Shown here one piece after another: positions 45,284 through 58,082 of a stretch of 64,000 bases of DNA. Both the position numbers and the translations under genes were made by a program. The notes below the pieces were generated by a model. The model had not been told where the DNA came from. It saw only the letters and a program-made list of their open reading frames with translations, and ran no database searches. The DNA comes from Plotosus lineatus (taxonomy: Eukaryota > Chordata > Actinopteri > Siluriformes > Plotosidae). The stretch is from the NCBI GenBank assembly GCA_024760905.1, contig CM045729.1, positions 49,310,580-49,374,579 on the forward strand. The letters are read 5' to 3'. The stretch's first letter is position 1. Each line of letters starts with the position of its first letter.

Positions 45284-45912
45284 AAGTCATACCTCACCTT
45301 ACGAAATTAATTCATTCCAGAAGTGGTTTACATTTTACATGTAAAAGGCCTGATTTGTTCCAAGGTCCCCTAAACTACCCCTAAACCCTTTAAAAATTTA
45401 TACCTATACCTATATAAGTATACCTTTTAAGGCCTCCTTCTGCTTCAATATTGTAGACGGGTTTCGGCCATATTCCTTTGCGATATCACTCAACCGCATG
45501 CCACGAGCCCGCTTCTTCTTTTCACACGCACCAGGAATCACTTTCTTGGGGCCCATGATGAATAATGAAGAATAAAGTTGCAAAGAGCACACTCGAAAAA
45601 TTCACGAAACAACAGTAACTCTGTCCTTTACACGTGTTAGAACTCCATGACGAACAATGGGTCGAAGGCACACGAAAAGCATCATGGGTATCATGGAGAG
45701 GCAGCTCCCTCCTAGCCAATGGGAGGCCAGCTGGGTGTTGGGAGATAGCCAATGGGAGAGCAACTGTATCGCGTGCATTGTTTGAATTTTTTAAATTTCA
45801 TGTTTCGTAACTAGAATTTTCTTTCGTATTCAGATATGAAGATTTTACATAAAGGTGTTTTGTAACTTGAATTTTTCGTTAGTTGGGTCTTTCGTAAGGT
45901 GAGGTATGACTG
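45284..45912 (-). mobile_element. Tigger/pogo-type element with truncated transposase start
   Basis: Termini AGTCATACCTCACCTTACG (left, first bases mutated) and GTAAGGTGAGGTATGACTG (right). The minus strand from 45556 reads MGPKKVIPGACEKKKRARG, then MRLSDIAKEYGRNPSTILKQ, a CENP-B-type helix-turn-helix, and stops at 45410. Relatives: 48530-49070 and the fragment at 19504-19590. Confidence 0.85.
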
Positions 45913-46470
<558 letters not shown>

Positions 46471-46472
46471 TG

Positions 46473-46800
46473 AGTGACACGGTGGCTTAGGGGTTAGCAC
46501 GTCCACCTCATAGCAAGAAGATCCTGGGTTTGATTCCCACCAACGTTTTTGTGTGGAGTTTGCATGTTTTCCCCATACTTGCATGGGATTACTCCGGGGG
46601 TCTCTGGTTTCCTCCCGCAGTCCAAAAACATGCACAGTAGGTTAGTTGGCTGTTCCAAATCGCCAGTAGGCGTGAGTGTTGACCCTGTGGTGGCCTGGCA
46701 AGCTATCCCCCCCCAGCCCTCACCCAGAGTTGGCTGAAATGGGCACCAGCCTCCTCATGACCCTAATTTGGATTAAGCGGTTCAGCAAATGAATGAATGA
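46473..46800 (+). mobile_element. Full-length SINE-B (reference copy)
   Basis: tRNA-like head (ACGGTGGCTTAGGGGTTAGC and GGGTTTGATTCCC), body (TGTGTGGAGTTTGCATG; GTTTCCTCCCGCAGTCC), and tail B ending GGTTCAGCAAATGAATGAAT. Confidence 0.88.
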
Positions 46801-46987
46801 TTCTGAAAGGTGCTGGCTCATCCTTCCCAGAATTATCGCTAAGTAATGCACCTCTATTTTCCAGACCTGCAGACAACCTGCAGATGTTTGGTGACATTCT
46901 GAAATTGTAACATAAAAACTGAAAATATTTTTCATTCTGCCTTTCATTTCCACTTAATTTGATGACGATTAGTCCTTTTGCTGGGCC

Positions 46988-46989
<2 letters not shown>

Positions 46990-47040
<51 letters not shown>

Positions 47041-47120
47041 CTACCTAGTGTCCAGTACCTAGTGTCCAGTTGGACATTAAGCCAGTTAGCTTAATGTGTA
47101 TATCTTTGGATTGTGGGAGG
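46990..47120 (-). mobile_element. SINE-B fragment (minus) with (CA)n expansion
   Basis: (CA)n at 46990-47038, then AAGCCAGTTAGCTTAATGTG and GGATTGTGGGAGGAAACCAG. A CTAGTGTCCAGTAC-type 15-bp tandem duplication sits at the junction (47042-47072). Confidence 0.75.
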
Positions 47121-47620
47121 AAACCAGTGTAAGGGAATTTGTCGAGGCCTCACTGCAGAGAGTTTGACAGTAGCAGTCATGTGCTTTCCCAATAAAAACA
47201 ACGTATTGGATTTTTTTTTTTTTTTTTTTTTTTTTGAGTTTGACTCTGTCTCCTTTAATACACCACAATTCTGAGCTGTATCCTAAAACCTGTCTTTATA
47301 CTTTTTTCATCTATTGAATGTGGGGAAAGAAGGTGGGGCTTTAAGGTAATAAAGAACTCTTCCAATAATTCAATAGCAAGATATTTTTGTCAGCCAAATG
47401 GATTCATTCTACATGCAGATTTGGAATAAATGATAAGTGTTTCAAACAAAGCAGTCTGTTGAAAGTGTCCATTTACATCCACATTGCATATGTCCCAAAT
47501 CTTTGTGCCCTCAAGGAGCAGCATTTAGCATCAGCTTAAAAAGAGCAGCAACAAGCCTGTGAGTCTCAGCTCAACATGTTCGCTGAGTTGTCTTGTTGTC
47601 TTCCTTGTACTTTTAACACA
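47121..47620 (+). other. Intron with a poly-T run
   Basis: Poly-T at 47211-47235; otherwise nothing recognised. Confidence 0.5.
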
Positions 47621-47624
47621 CCTT

Positions 47625-48001
47625 ACTATTATGTCAGCTTTGTGGGCAGCGGTGGCCTGGTGGTATAGGGCGCTGGATCACTGATCCTAGGGTTGGGGGT
47701 TTGAGTCCCACTCTTCACAAGGTTGTTACTGTCCCCCCAGTGCAGCTAACTGGGTTATCAAAGGCCGGCCATGTCTCTCACTGTCTACGGTGAGAGGTTC
47801 ATGTAAAAGAACCATTCCTGGCTTTTGTAAAGAGTAGCTGCTTAGCCGTCAGGGTGTTTCTGTCCCTTACTAAAGGGTTGTGTCAGGAAGGACATCCGAC
47901 ATAAAAACCTATGCCAAATTAAACATGCGACTCATTCGCTGTGGTGACCCCTGAGAAAGGGGAAAAAGTCGAAAGGAAATCTCTCACTATTATGTCAGCT
48001 T
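47625..48001 (+). mobile_element. Full-length SINE-A with perfect 16-bp target-site duplication
   Basis: ACTATTATGTCAGCTT at 47625-47640 and 47986-48001 flanks a 345-bp element (47641-47985). Order: tRNA head (TGGCCTGGTGG, GGGTTTGAGTCCC with one CpG-type change), body, LINE-leader-like segment (GGACATCCGACATAAAAACC), LINE-3'-like tail (CATTCGCTGTGGTGACCCCT) and terminal AAAGGAAATCTCTC. The perfect duplication implies a fairly recent insertion. Confidence 0.96.
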
Positions 48002-48142
48002 CAACATAACCTACTGAAAATGTACACATTAACCAGGTGGTTAGTAATCCAATTGTAATATAAACAGTTTGCCTTATTTATTATTTAGTTAAAGTATATA
48101 AATTGTTTACAAAAAAAGACTTTGCATCCTAATTAATTACAT

Positions 48143-48448
48143 GGTAAGGTAAGTCTGTTGGGCTTTTACACCCGAGCCTTGTGGCTCATCAGGCCGGTGC
48201 TTATCCCCGGTTTCCGTAGCGTGAAGCGACGAGGAGTTCAACTCCCCCTGGATGGGACGCTAGTCCATCGCAGGTTACCTTCCCAGTATATTTTACTGGT
48301 ACCCATTTATACTGCTGGATGAACAGAGGCACACTTGTGGTTGAGACCTTGCCCAGGGGTCTTAGCACAGTGAGGGTCTCGGTGGGATTCGAACTCACAA
48401 CCTCCCGATCATGAGTGCAGCACCCTAACCACTACGCCACAGGCCCCA
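48143..48448 (-). mobile_element. Full-length SINE-C (minus)
   Basis: The minus strand starts GGGGCCTGTGGCGTAGTGG (A-box-like) and has GAGTTCGAATCCCACC (B box), then a body ending AAAAGCCCAACAGACTTACC. A tRNA-derived family distinct from SINE-A and -B. Confidence 0.85.
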
Positions 48449-48529
48449 CCAAAATGAATTACATAGTGTGGACTTTTTTGTATTTAGTGACCCTACAAAC
48501 CTGCCAGGGAGCGAAATGTGACTTTGCAG

Positions 48530-49070
48530 CCCACCTTCGCGTGATTCGTTCCAAGGCCCCCAATACTACCCATTAAATATCATAAAAGCATACCTTTTAA
48601 GGTACTTACTTCATGTTGACCATGTCTTCTTAGCAGACTTATAATCTAACAAATGTTTATGCAAGGTTAAAAGTCTAAGCCAAAGAATAAAGTTGCAATA
48701 AGCACACTCGAAAAACAAATGAGCTGCTACTCAAGAGCGCTGCGTTATCCCTCCTAGCTAATGGAAGGCCAGTGGGGCGGGATGTTGGGAGATAGCCAAT
48801 GGGAAGGAGCTGCGTCATCCCTCCTAGCCAATGGGAGGCCAGCGGGGCAGGATGTTGGGAGATAGCAAATGGGAGGCCAGCGGGGCGGGATGGTGGGAAA
48901 TGTAGTCGGTGGGAGAGCAAGTCGTGCATTGTTTGAATGTTTGAATGGTGCGTTTGGCGCATTTCGTAAGGAGAACTTGTTTCGTATACACAGACAAAAA
49001 ATTTAGGAAAATGTTTTACGTAAACTGGATTTTTCGTATTCTGGGACTATCGTAAGGTGAGGTACCACTG
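48530..49070. mobile_element. Tigger-type MITE with repeated CCAAT-like units
   Basis: Right end GTAAGGTGAGGTACCACTG followed by TA; left end eroded (CGCGTGATTCGTTCCAAGG). Between 48755 and 48910, units with AGATAGCCAATGGGA and GGAGGCCAGCGGGGC repeat three times with variation; 45700-45770 has the related two-unit version. Confidence 0.78.
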
Positions 49071-49071
49071 T

Positions 49072-50417
49072 ACTTCAGTTTCTTTCCACAGCCTAAAAGC
49101 ACACAAGGCTGTTCAAAACTGCCCCCGGATGTCAGAGTGAATGTGAATAGTTGTGTATGTTGCCCTGCAGTGGTCTGGCAAACTGTGAACAGGCAGTGAC
49201 ACCCCGGTGAGAACTGGGCTTGAACCTCCAGCCTTGGAAGTCACCACCTTAGCCACTGGGCCATCACTGCCCTATCATCTCTCACATGCACAGATAACGT
49301 TCACCTTGTGTTGCAGGGGTCCAGCTTACCCAGAATATCCAGTGTCTGTGCAGGTTTTGATTCTAAGCAGGATCCTTCAACCTGTTTAAATTGATTGATC
49401 TTTATTTCTAAATAATCCCTCAGGTGTGGCTTCCACATGGTCGGAATGAAAACATGCACACACGGCATATACGGCTAACATTTTTATCCCTTTGTGCATG
49501 TAATACATGGCGATATAGTCGTCAGTATGTCTATCCATCTGTAATCATTTGAGTTCCACGTCAGAATTTGGAGACTATTTGAGATTTCTTCATCAAACTT
49601 GGCAGCGACTTGTACTGAGCCATGTAATTGTGCCATTTGATATTTTTCAATTTCTGCAATTTATATTTTCTTCAAGTCTCCATGGCAATCAGTTTAAAAT
49701 GCAAGAGTAACATGTATGTGCTTGTTTCTTGGACAGAAATTAAAAACCTTTATTATTCCCCAGGCATATAATGCAGACTGATGTAGTCCTCACTCTGTCT
49801 ACCCATCCAGGCATCTGTCTGAACCTCTAAAATCGTATGAGGTTTGACTGACTTCTACTATGTAATGTAGTTTTATTGTTTTGGGATTTGTGTTATTCAT
49901 ATTTTATAGCGGGGGTTGGTGGTTTATATGTCATCTCCTGATTATTGTTGTATGAGCGGTCAGCGTTATTACTACTGAACACATGGAAGTATAACAAGTG
50001 CAAATGGGCACAGTCTATGTTTCAGAGCCCATGTACTTTAGTGTAAGATTTCTGGGTGGCTGTACCACAACTACATGCATTAGAATGACTTACACCAGTC
50101 CTTTTACTGTAAGTTCAATCAATAGGAACCACCCAGGTTCAATTTCTTCTTTTATACACATAATAAATGCACCAGTGGCTTCCCTGCAGTTCACACTCGT
50201 CTTTTTTATCTAATAATGTTGATATTCCCAGTAGTCTTACTCTCACTTAACATATTTCTCATCTGTGTGGAGTCCAACATTACACAGATGTACAAACCTC
50301 TCCCTATACTTGCCTTTTTCTCTCCCCAGATTTAAAGGCCATCTTTGCCTTTCTCACCCATGTCTTTACGTTCCTCTTCTCCCTGACAATGTTTTGTTGT
50401 TTTGTCTTTTTCGGCAG
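49072..50417 (+). other. Intron before exon 2
   Basis: A short SINE-B fragment at about 49080-49270 (CTTTCCACAGCCTAAAAGC; AGTTGTGTATGTTGCCCTGC; tRNA-like end near 49265). The rest is unrecognised and ends in a T-rich acceptor tract. Confidence 0.6.
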
Positions 50418-50596
50418 CCCCCCGTTGGCCCGTCGTCTCAGCCCATGGCTCCCCCGAGCCCCGGAACCAACAGCAGCACCAATCAGAGCAGCAGCAGCAG
50501 CACAGCAGGCTGGGAGCAGCTCAGCAAAACCAACCTGTACATTCGCGGCTTGCCCCCGGCAACCACCGACCATGACCTGGTCAAGCTCTGCCAGCC
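50418..50596 (+). CDS. rbms1: rbms1 exon 2 (start of RRM1)
   Basis: 179 bp, phase 0 in and phase 2 out: acceptor TTTTTCGGCAG, donor CC|GTGAGTAC. Encodes [18 protein letters not shown], a Ser/Asn/Thr-rich linker, [19 protein letters not shown] and DHDLVKLCQ, stopping one base short of a proline codon. QPMAPPSP and [14 protein letters not shown] are hallmarks of the RBMS family; GW before the QLSKTN motif favours RBMS1 over RBMS2 and RBMS3. LYIRGL is RNP2 (strand 1) of RRM1; RNP1 (KGYGFVDF in relatives) must lie in the next exon, beyond the window. The family binds A/U-rich single-stranded DNA and RNA. The exon fits first exon A or B. Confidence 0.97.
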
Positions 50597-51620
50597 GTGA
50601 GTACACAACTTCCTCTCATTAGCCCCCAATTGATCTTTTATTGATTCATCTTTTTTTTTCCACCCCCTTCTCAGTCTTGGTAAATGCAAGACTTAAGAGA
50701 GCCTTAGACCAAATATTAGCTTCATCTAAAGGTAGTAATGCTTCCCTAGAGTTGTGTATGTCACTGGAAAGAAGATGAGATTGGAGAAAAGCCTCCTGCA
50801 GATATGCACAACTGGCTGGGGCTCATTAATCCAAATTGTACTCTGAGAGGAATGAACCGCTCTGAAATGGAGATCGATTATGGCTCGAGAAGGCAAATAT
50901 GGTCGCAGATACACAAACATCAGTCTTGTGTATCAGCACAGCTCCAGGTCCCACGCGCTGGGCCGTGTATATGGTTATAATCAGTTGAATAACAGTGTAG
51001 TGGTTGCAGCTTTTATTCAAGCTGTCCTCTATATGTGAAACTGATCATTGCACCACACAGATCGTATGACCATGCATCACAAGTTGTTACAGATTTATAA
51101 AATGTGTGAGTACACAGTGTGACAACAGTGTCAGGACATTCAGAGGTATTTCACTGTTATATTACAGTAGAGTTGGAAAGGTTGGAAGTCAATGGTTGAT
51201 TCTTGCAGTTATCAGAGAGGGTGTCGGGGTTTTCTGTAGCTTTATGTTTGAGCACCATAACCGCAGTCGGTTCCTGACTGCATTAATATGCTACACCTTG
51301 CTTTTTCAGAGGTCTAAACTGGAAGGAATGGGATGAATAAATAAGTCGTAACACCTCTCTGAATGTGATATTTAAGCTCATGAGAAGATGTTTTATTTTA
51401 AAACAGAAAACGGAAAAGCATTAATACCTGCACAGGAATATATGAGGTCCAAAGGAGCTGGTAATAAATCTGGCCATGGGAACTTCCTGAAAATGTTATA
51501 CTCTACTAAGTAAATGGTTTCCATTACAGTCAAGGCACATTGTGCTTTTATATCAATGCTTGACCAGGAAGGTGACTTTGAAATCTTTTTCTCTACTTCC
51601 AAACCCTCTCTCACCCACCC

Positions 51621-51627
<7 letters not shown>

Positions 51628-51688
<61 letters not shown>
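51628..51688. repeat. (CA)n microsatellite
   Basis: Pure CA repeat of about 60 bp. Confidence 0.97.
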
Positions 51689-51690
<2 letters not shown>

Positions 51691-52387
51691 CACATGCTCA
51701 GACTATGAGATGTTGACTTTGTAGCACATTTAATCTCTTCCTTCTTCCTCTTTGTCACCTTTACAAGACAAAGGTAACAAGGGAATGATGTAATTGTTAG
51801 TCATTTTAATAACTAGTCAGTAAGTTGAACTCACTTATGGTACCTGAGATGACTGTAAACAATTAAAAATGGCCATTTAAGGCTGTAGATCAGTGTGGGG
51901 GAAGGCCCAGGAATGTGATCTCCAAATTGATAGCTGCATTCAGCTTAATCCCATTTTGACAGCAAAATTTTACAGATTTTCCCTTTTGAAGTCAAGTTGT
52001 ACAAGGTAGAGAAGATGCTCCATTCAGAGTTGTTCTCATTTCCTGAGTGGAACTGAAAAATAATTGTCATGCTTTGTCCTTGTTTAATAAAGCCACAAAA
52101 ATTTACTGTGTATTTGAAGACCCTCATCTGACCTCTGAAGTTTATACTATTAAAATTGCTGCATACTTTATCACCTTTTTATTTCTGGTGAAATCCACAT
52201 CTCCCATCTGCCGTGTTTTGATGACCATTTGAATTCTTTATGCTTACTATGCACTAAAGCCTCTGAGGATGTATAATAAATCACGCAGTATACGGCATGC
52301 TGGTTTAGTAAAATAACAGTGGCTCTGATACTATACAAACTCAGTTGATGATTTCCCAGCAACAGCATTTTTAAAATTGTTATTATT

Positions 52388-52545
52388 CTCCGGGTTGGTA
52401 TGATGGGGTAGTGGTTAAAGAAGGTCCTGGGATCGAGCCATGGCTTTGGGCGTTTCTGTCTGGGGTTTGCATGTTCTCCCTGTGTTTGCTTGGGTTTCTT
52501 CCCACCGGCTAAAGACACATACATTAGACTTGTTCGCTTTTCCAA

Positions 52546-52619
<74 letters not shown>

Positions 52620-52695
52620 GGCCTGTGATGGTCTGACAAGCTGTTCAGTTGGTGTACCCCTCCATCACCCAGTGTTGGCTGAGATAGGCACAGCC
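52388..52695 (+). mobile_element. SINE-B copy with internal (GT)n expansion
   Basis: Head GGTATGATGGGGTAGTGG and CTGGGATCGAGCC, body GTTTGCATGTTCTCCC, (GT)n at 52547-52618, then tail B-like CTGTGATGGTCTGACAAGC. Confidence 0.85.
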
Positions 52696-52983
52696 AATAG
52701 CAAATGAGTGATTGCTAGTCCTCTTATATCACATAAGTATATCCTGCACAGAACCTGTGCAAACTGTCTGTTAGCACAATTATATATATATATAATATAA
52801 ATAACCCAGTGCATGATGCTTGAATCAAAATGATGGACAGTCATTGTTTGTCAAAGTCACTTGGAGCAGGTATTGTCATCTTTGTCGCACTTTAAAAATG
52901 GAAAAAATTGTTTGTTTGCTTTTGTTGTGTTCCCGTGTAGTATATATACTACAAATATGTTTACTTGAGTTCCGTATAATATC

Positions 52984-54444
52984 CAGTTGCTCAAAAGTTT
53001 AAATACACTCTTAAAGAAAATGAATGTCATGCCTGTTTTGAGGTACCAGTCATTTCTACAACTCTTATTTTTCTGAATGATGGGAGCACATTCATCTTTA
53101 TCACAACAAAAAAAAATCAAAGTTTGGTTATTTTTATGACTTTATGGTATTTGTGATGATGTGGCTGAAATCAGCTGGGTCAAAACTATACGTACAGGAA
53201 CATGGATGATCAATTTTAATGATGTAAAAAGTTTTTTTTTAAATAAATTAGCTTTGTGGTATGACCTCTCAACGTCTTATGAGTGATTTATAATTGGGCA
53301 CCACCGGTGACTTCTCTGAGCCCTTTGTTAAATAGGGCTCATTTGGTAATGTCATTAGACTCAGCTAAATGTGCTACAATGGGAAAGTCAGAGGAGCTCA
53401 GCACAGACCTGGGAAAGCAGATAATTAACTTGAACAAGTCAGGAAATTCACTTGGAGCCATTTCAAAGCAGCTACAGATCCCAGGATCAACCGCACAAAC
53501 AATTGTTTCTAAGTATAAAGTGCATGGCACAGTTGTGTCACGGCACAGCCAGGGAGAAAGCACAAGTTATCACCTACTGCTGAGGATGGTAAACACTCAA
53601 TCGTGAACCAGCAAAAAGCATGTCTGCAATGAATTGGAAGTTGCTGGAACACAGACGTCCGTGTTCAGTCAAGTGAGTTTTACATTGTCATGTGCTGAGA
53701 GGCTGTGCAAGAAGGAAGCCCTTGCTGATTTACTGAAGTTTGCTGCTGATCACATGGACAAAGAAAAGGCCTTTGGGAGGAAAGTTTTCTGGTCAGATGA
53801 ACAAAAATTGAGCTGATTTGGCCGAAATAGCCAGAAATATGTTTGGAGGAGACAAGGTGAGGCATGCTTTACAAAAAATGAAGGGAATAATTAGGAAGAT
53901 TACCTCAACATTATTCAGGACAATCTAAAATCATCAACCAGAAGGTCGTGTCTTGACTGCAGTTGGGTGTTCCAAGACAGTGACCCAAAGAATACATCAA
54001 AAGTGATGAAGGAATGGACAAGTTTAGCTAAGATTAATGTTTCAGAATGGCCTTCCCAAAGTCCTGAGTTGAACCCCATTTGAGAACCTTTGACAACAGA
54101 TGAAGGAACAAATCCACGCCAGAATGCCCTTGAACCAAGTCTGTCGAGGAGTGTTCAAAGATTCGTCCAGAGGCCTGCCAGGAGCTTGTAGATGGCTATC
54201 AAAAGCATCGAATTGCAGTGAAAATGGCCTAAGCGACATGTAACCAGAAATTAGCATTGCTGTATGTGTATTTTTGTCCCAGCAGATTTTGGTCACATTT
54301 TCATAAAGGAACTAAACTTCATGAGCCTTTTCTGTGATGAAAGATATTCGTGTTCCATTCACTCTATCACAGAACAAAAAGAGTTGTAGAAATGACTGGT
54401 ATCTCAAAACTGCCATGGCATCCATGTTCTTCAGACCTCAACTG
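52984..54444 (+). pseudogene. Decayed Tc1-family transposon with long inverted ends
   Basis: Ends CAGTTG...CAACTG. Longer inverted repeats share ACCAGTCATTTCTACAACTC (about 53045-53070) with its complement at 54380-54405. The frame at 53373-53606 starts MGKSEELSTDLGKQIINLNK, the paired-type helix-turn-helix of a Tc1 transposase; further frames read KVFWSDEQKLS (first Asp), FQDSDPKNTSK (second Asp) and WPSQSPELNP, with the third catalytic residue lost in a broken NPI*EP stretch. Multiple stops and shifts make it inactive. Length is typical for Tc1 elements. Confidence 0.88.
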
Positions 54445-54705
54445 TATATTATGAATTCAAAAGATGTCGTTAGCGAGAGTGCTTCTGCATTGCTTCAAAT
54501 GCACAGAGCTGGACTGACATCCCTCTGTAATGATTAAAATTGTGAAAATCAACTATGAAAAATCTTATTTCGATTTGCTTTTCTTTGTCTTTGCATATAG
54601 AACTCTTGATGGTAGTTAAAGCGATAGTGTTATACAGCTCATCTGCACCTGCTCACATGGAAATGAATTCAGCTGTGTCCATCATGATTCAAACAATTTG
54701 AAATA

Positions 54706-55546
54706 CAGACACTCCCCGCTTTACGTTCATTCGTTTAAAAAAAAATTGTCAAATTTTGAGTTCGTGCTCTCTGTAGTACGAGACATACCTACGTAGCACT
54801 CTGACGTAATACGCTACTTGCGCATGACGCTGCGTCCATTGTTTACAAATGACAGACTGAATGTGCCCCTCCTTCTTCCCAGTTCATAGCGTGTTACCCT
54901 TGTGTTAAGACGTTGTCTCTGTGATCTTTGTGTTTACACTGTTTTGCGGATTTTTGCACTGTAACAGTGAATTTCTCCATTGTGAGATTAATAAAGCTGT
55001 ATCTTATCTTATCTTATCTTATCTAAGCAAATATGGTTAGTCAGAAGTGTAAGCCTACTAGTGATAATGGTAATCAGAAAAAGCGGCAAGCCATCTTGTT
55101 AGAAACGAAGATGGCTATTATCAAGAAAATCGATGCTGGTGAAAAACATGCGACTGTTGCACGTTTCTTCCAAATGGCGCCGTCGACCATCGGAACCATT
55201 TACAAGCAGAAAGATCACGTCACAGAGCATGTTAAAGGTTATATTTGATACTGTATTTGATGAGTGAATTTGATTTAAATTTATCTATTTGAAATTATTT
55301 TGCTTGAATTTAATTTATTTTAAATTAATGTTGATATTATTTGATATATTTGATATTATTTTTACAATGTTTATAATAATTGATTTAGGGGTGTTTGATG
55401 AGATACGGTAATGGTATTTATGGATGTATACTACAGTATGAACCTCATACGTCACTGGAACTTACAGTAACAACTTACTTTTTTTTTTTTTCATCTTACG
55501 TTCGGCCGTCCGGAACCGAACTAAAACGTAAGTCGGGGAGCGTCTG
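54706..55546 (+). mobile_element. Tigger-type element with nested LINE/SINE tail
   Basis: Termini CAGACACTCCCCGCTTTACG and (complement) CAGACGCTCCCCGACTTACG, TA-flanked. The frame 55033-55248 has KKRQAILLETKMAIIKKID followed by HATVARFFQMAPSTIGTIYK, a CENP-B-type helix-turn-helix, stopping before any DDE domain. At 54930-55024 a foreign 3' end (TTTCTCCATTGTGAGATTAA then (TCTTA)n) is nested within it. Confidence 0.85.
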
Positions 55547-55862
55547 TATAAATCATTTAAAATCTTGTTCTTGTGTGCTCTTTAGCTTATGTTCTCATTT
55601 ATTATATACCACAGCAATTATGCCCCTCAGGCTCAGGGGCTGTAGCTGAATTGAGTAGGCCCAATGTTGCGATGTTGAATAATTATATGATTCCTGATTG
55701 CTGTGTGCAGAATGAGCCAACTTACCTGCTGCTATGGGAAGCATACTGTACATCAAGGGCTACTTTGCATAGGGTGCGAATGTGGAAAAAGCATGAGCTG
55801 AGTTTTCAAATACCTTATCCTTAGCCTGTGCAGTTTATTGGGGGAAAAGACATTCAAGCTTA

Positions 55863-55864
<2 letters not shown>

Positions 55865-55915
<51 letters not shown>
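55865..55915. repeat. (GT)n microsatellite
   Basis: Pure GT repeat of about 50 bp. Confidence 0.97.
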
Positions 55916-55924
<9 letters not shown>

Positions 55925-56204
55925 GGCTCACTTTGTAAAAGTTGCTTTGCTAACTCTACACATGTTTGTGGCTATTCGTTCCTCAATAATTAGCATTTGA
56001 CTTTGTCTTCTTGTTTTATGGTTTCTATAGTAAGTCTATAAGACAGGTTGTTTAAATGTGAGGTTTTGTGGCTGCAGGTGAAATGCTCAGTTCTGAGATG
56101 CATTAAAAAAACATGCAATCTGTTCCTATGACCCCAAACAGAAAATACCTCGGAAGTCTTTGCTGTCTGAGTAAGTCCAGAGAGCAGCTATGTGATGAGA
56201 GATC

Positions 56205-56308
56205 AGCAATAAGGTCCTGGTTTTGAAGAGAATTTGTCTGTGTTGTGTTGGTTTCCTCTCACAGTCCAAAAACATGCACAGTAGGCTCATTGGATGTTCC
56301 AAACCACC

Positions 56309-56385
<77 letters not shown>
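56205..56385 (+). mobile_element. SINE-B fragment with (GT)n expansion
   Basis: GGTTTCCTCTCACAGTCC, AAAAACATGCACAGTAGGCT, then (GT)n at 56311-56383; tail missing. Confidence 0.75.
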
Positions 56386-56856
56386 TCGTTCTTATCGAAT
56401 AGTAGTATGACCCTGAGCAATGTCTATAGAAATCAATAAGCACATAGAGAATAGTAACAGGAGCCTGTATTAAGCTGAGTAAGATAAAGGGAAGAAACGC
56501 AGGTGAGATGTCGGTTGCATTGTTCTCCCAGCTGCCTCTCTGGCTGGGATGACACCCTATCTCCTTCCCTCTGTCCACACTAGTGCATGCAATCCAATTC
56601 CAATAGATTTTTAGTGAAAGCTAATGGATACATAGACTAATAGGAAGGGTTGGGTTTTGGTTAGCCATGTCTGTCAACACAGCAGAAAATGAGGTTTATG
56701 AGCACCGTTTTAAGGAGCATTCAGGATATTCAAAATCATTTCAGAACAGCACACATTCTAGGACTCAAACTTAGTCTCATAACCTTTCCAAGTTTCAATT
56801 AATGATATTCCAATTTAGGATGAGGAGGTGGGGGTTCATCTTAAATTCCTATAACT

Positions 56857-57389
56857 CAGTGATGCCTCAGCTAACGATTTTAATCCATTCTGAAAGTCGA
56901 GCTCGTAAGCTAAAAAGTTTGTTAGATGAAACAGTTATTCCCATAAGAAATGCGTATTGTTTGCATGTTAGAACCGGTTCAAACCCATGAACCGGTTTTA
57001 TCGCGTAGTTGGCAGTGGCGCTGTCATTGTCGCACCATGGTGTAGGGGGAAAAGCACCAAGCAAACGATATTGAGTGCAGTAAATACTATTTATACTCGC
57101 ATGCAGGGTGTTGGGGGAAGTGAAATGTTTTGGGTTTTTTTTTTTCCTTCCTATGGGGGGTGTCACAGAAAATAATTCAGAGGCACTGCTCCATGCTCTG
57201 TGCTCCGTTCTCAGAGCGCGGAGTAATACCCGCGGAAGAATACGAGGTTAATCAGCCCGGAAATGCCAATTCGAGGAGAGCTCTTTCGGTGAATTTTTGC
57301 TCGTTGGATGGAGCAGATTTTTGGCGAGTTCGAAGCTCATATCATGGAAAACTTGTTATAAGGGACACTCGTTAGACGAGGTACCACTG
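56857..57389 (-). mobile_element. Tigger-type element with embedded hAT-like end, copy 2 (minus)
   Basis: Minus-strand start CAGTGGTACCTCGTCTAACG matches 14188, and the same hAT junction (CAGTGCCTCTGAATTATTTT) occurs at 57189. Plus-strand left end CAGTGATGCCTCAGCTAACG. Confidence 0.82.
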
Positions 57390-58082
57390 TATTGGGAAAC
57401 GCCCTCATTGACCTGGTCTTGGAGGCAGCAGAACAAAGCGGGGTTAAAGGAGTCAAGGGAGACTGTCCTGGCACAGGTTTTAAAGGTCTTTCACTTTTAA
57501 TGGGTTTCAGATCACTTCACTTTTTGAGGATGGATATGAATTAGAAGCGTTTAGTGACCATAGTGTTGTCTTTCTGTCCCCCTTTGCCTACATTGCTGGG
57601 GTGAAAATCTTAATACACATTCAGCTCAAATCTTTTTTGAAAATAGAATTCCTGCTTCCCAGAACAGGTCAAAACGTGTGGAAATGTATTTTCATATATT
57701 CTGTCCTTTTAACCTCCTACATCTCTCTTAGTTTCTCAACTTCTACATTTACACAGTATGCCCTGGATCTGTTTAATTTTCCCATATTGCTGTAACCAGG
57801 AACTAGTTTCAGGATGAAAATATATTAAATACAATCACTGTGTGCTCTGTACAGTTAAATTATATTGTGGTTTTGCATTTTGTGAGTTCTAATAAAAAAA
57901 ATGTACACTTAGATTAATAATTTATGGCATGGGTGACTTGATGGTATAGTAGTTAGCTCGAATCCCAGGCTTGGTGATGGCTCCCATAGTCCGTACATGT
58001 GCAAATAATTTCCCATACGTAATTAATACGATAGGTTAAAAAAATTGAGGTGACTAAAAATCAATAGGTGATGAATTAATTC

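Noticed and set aside
50304..50689. Minus-strand frames over rbms1 exon 2
   Set aside because: Shadows of the plus-strand exon; no splice or family support.
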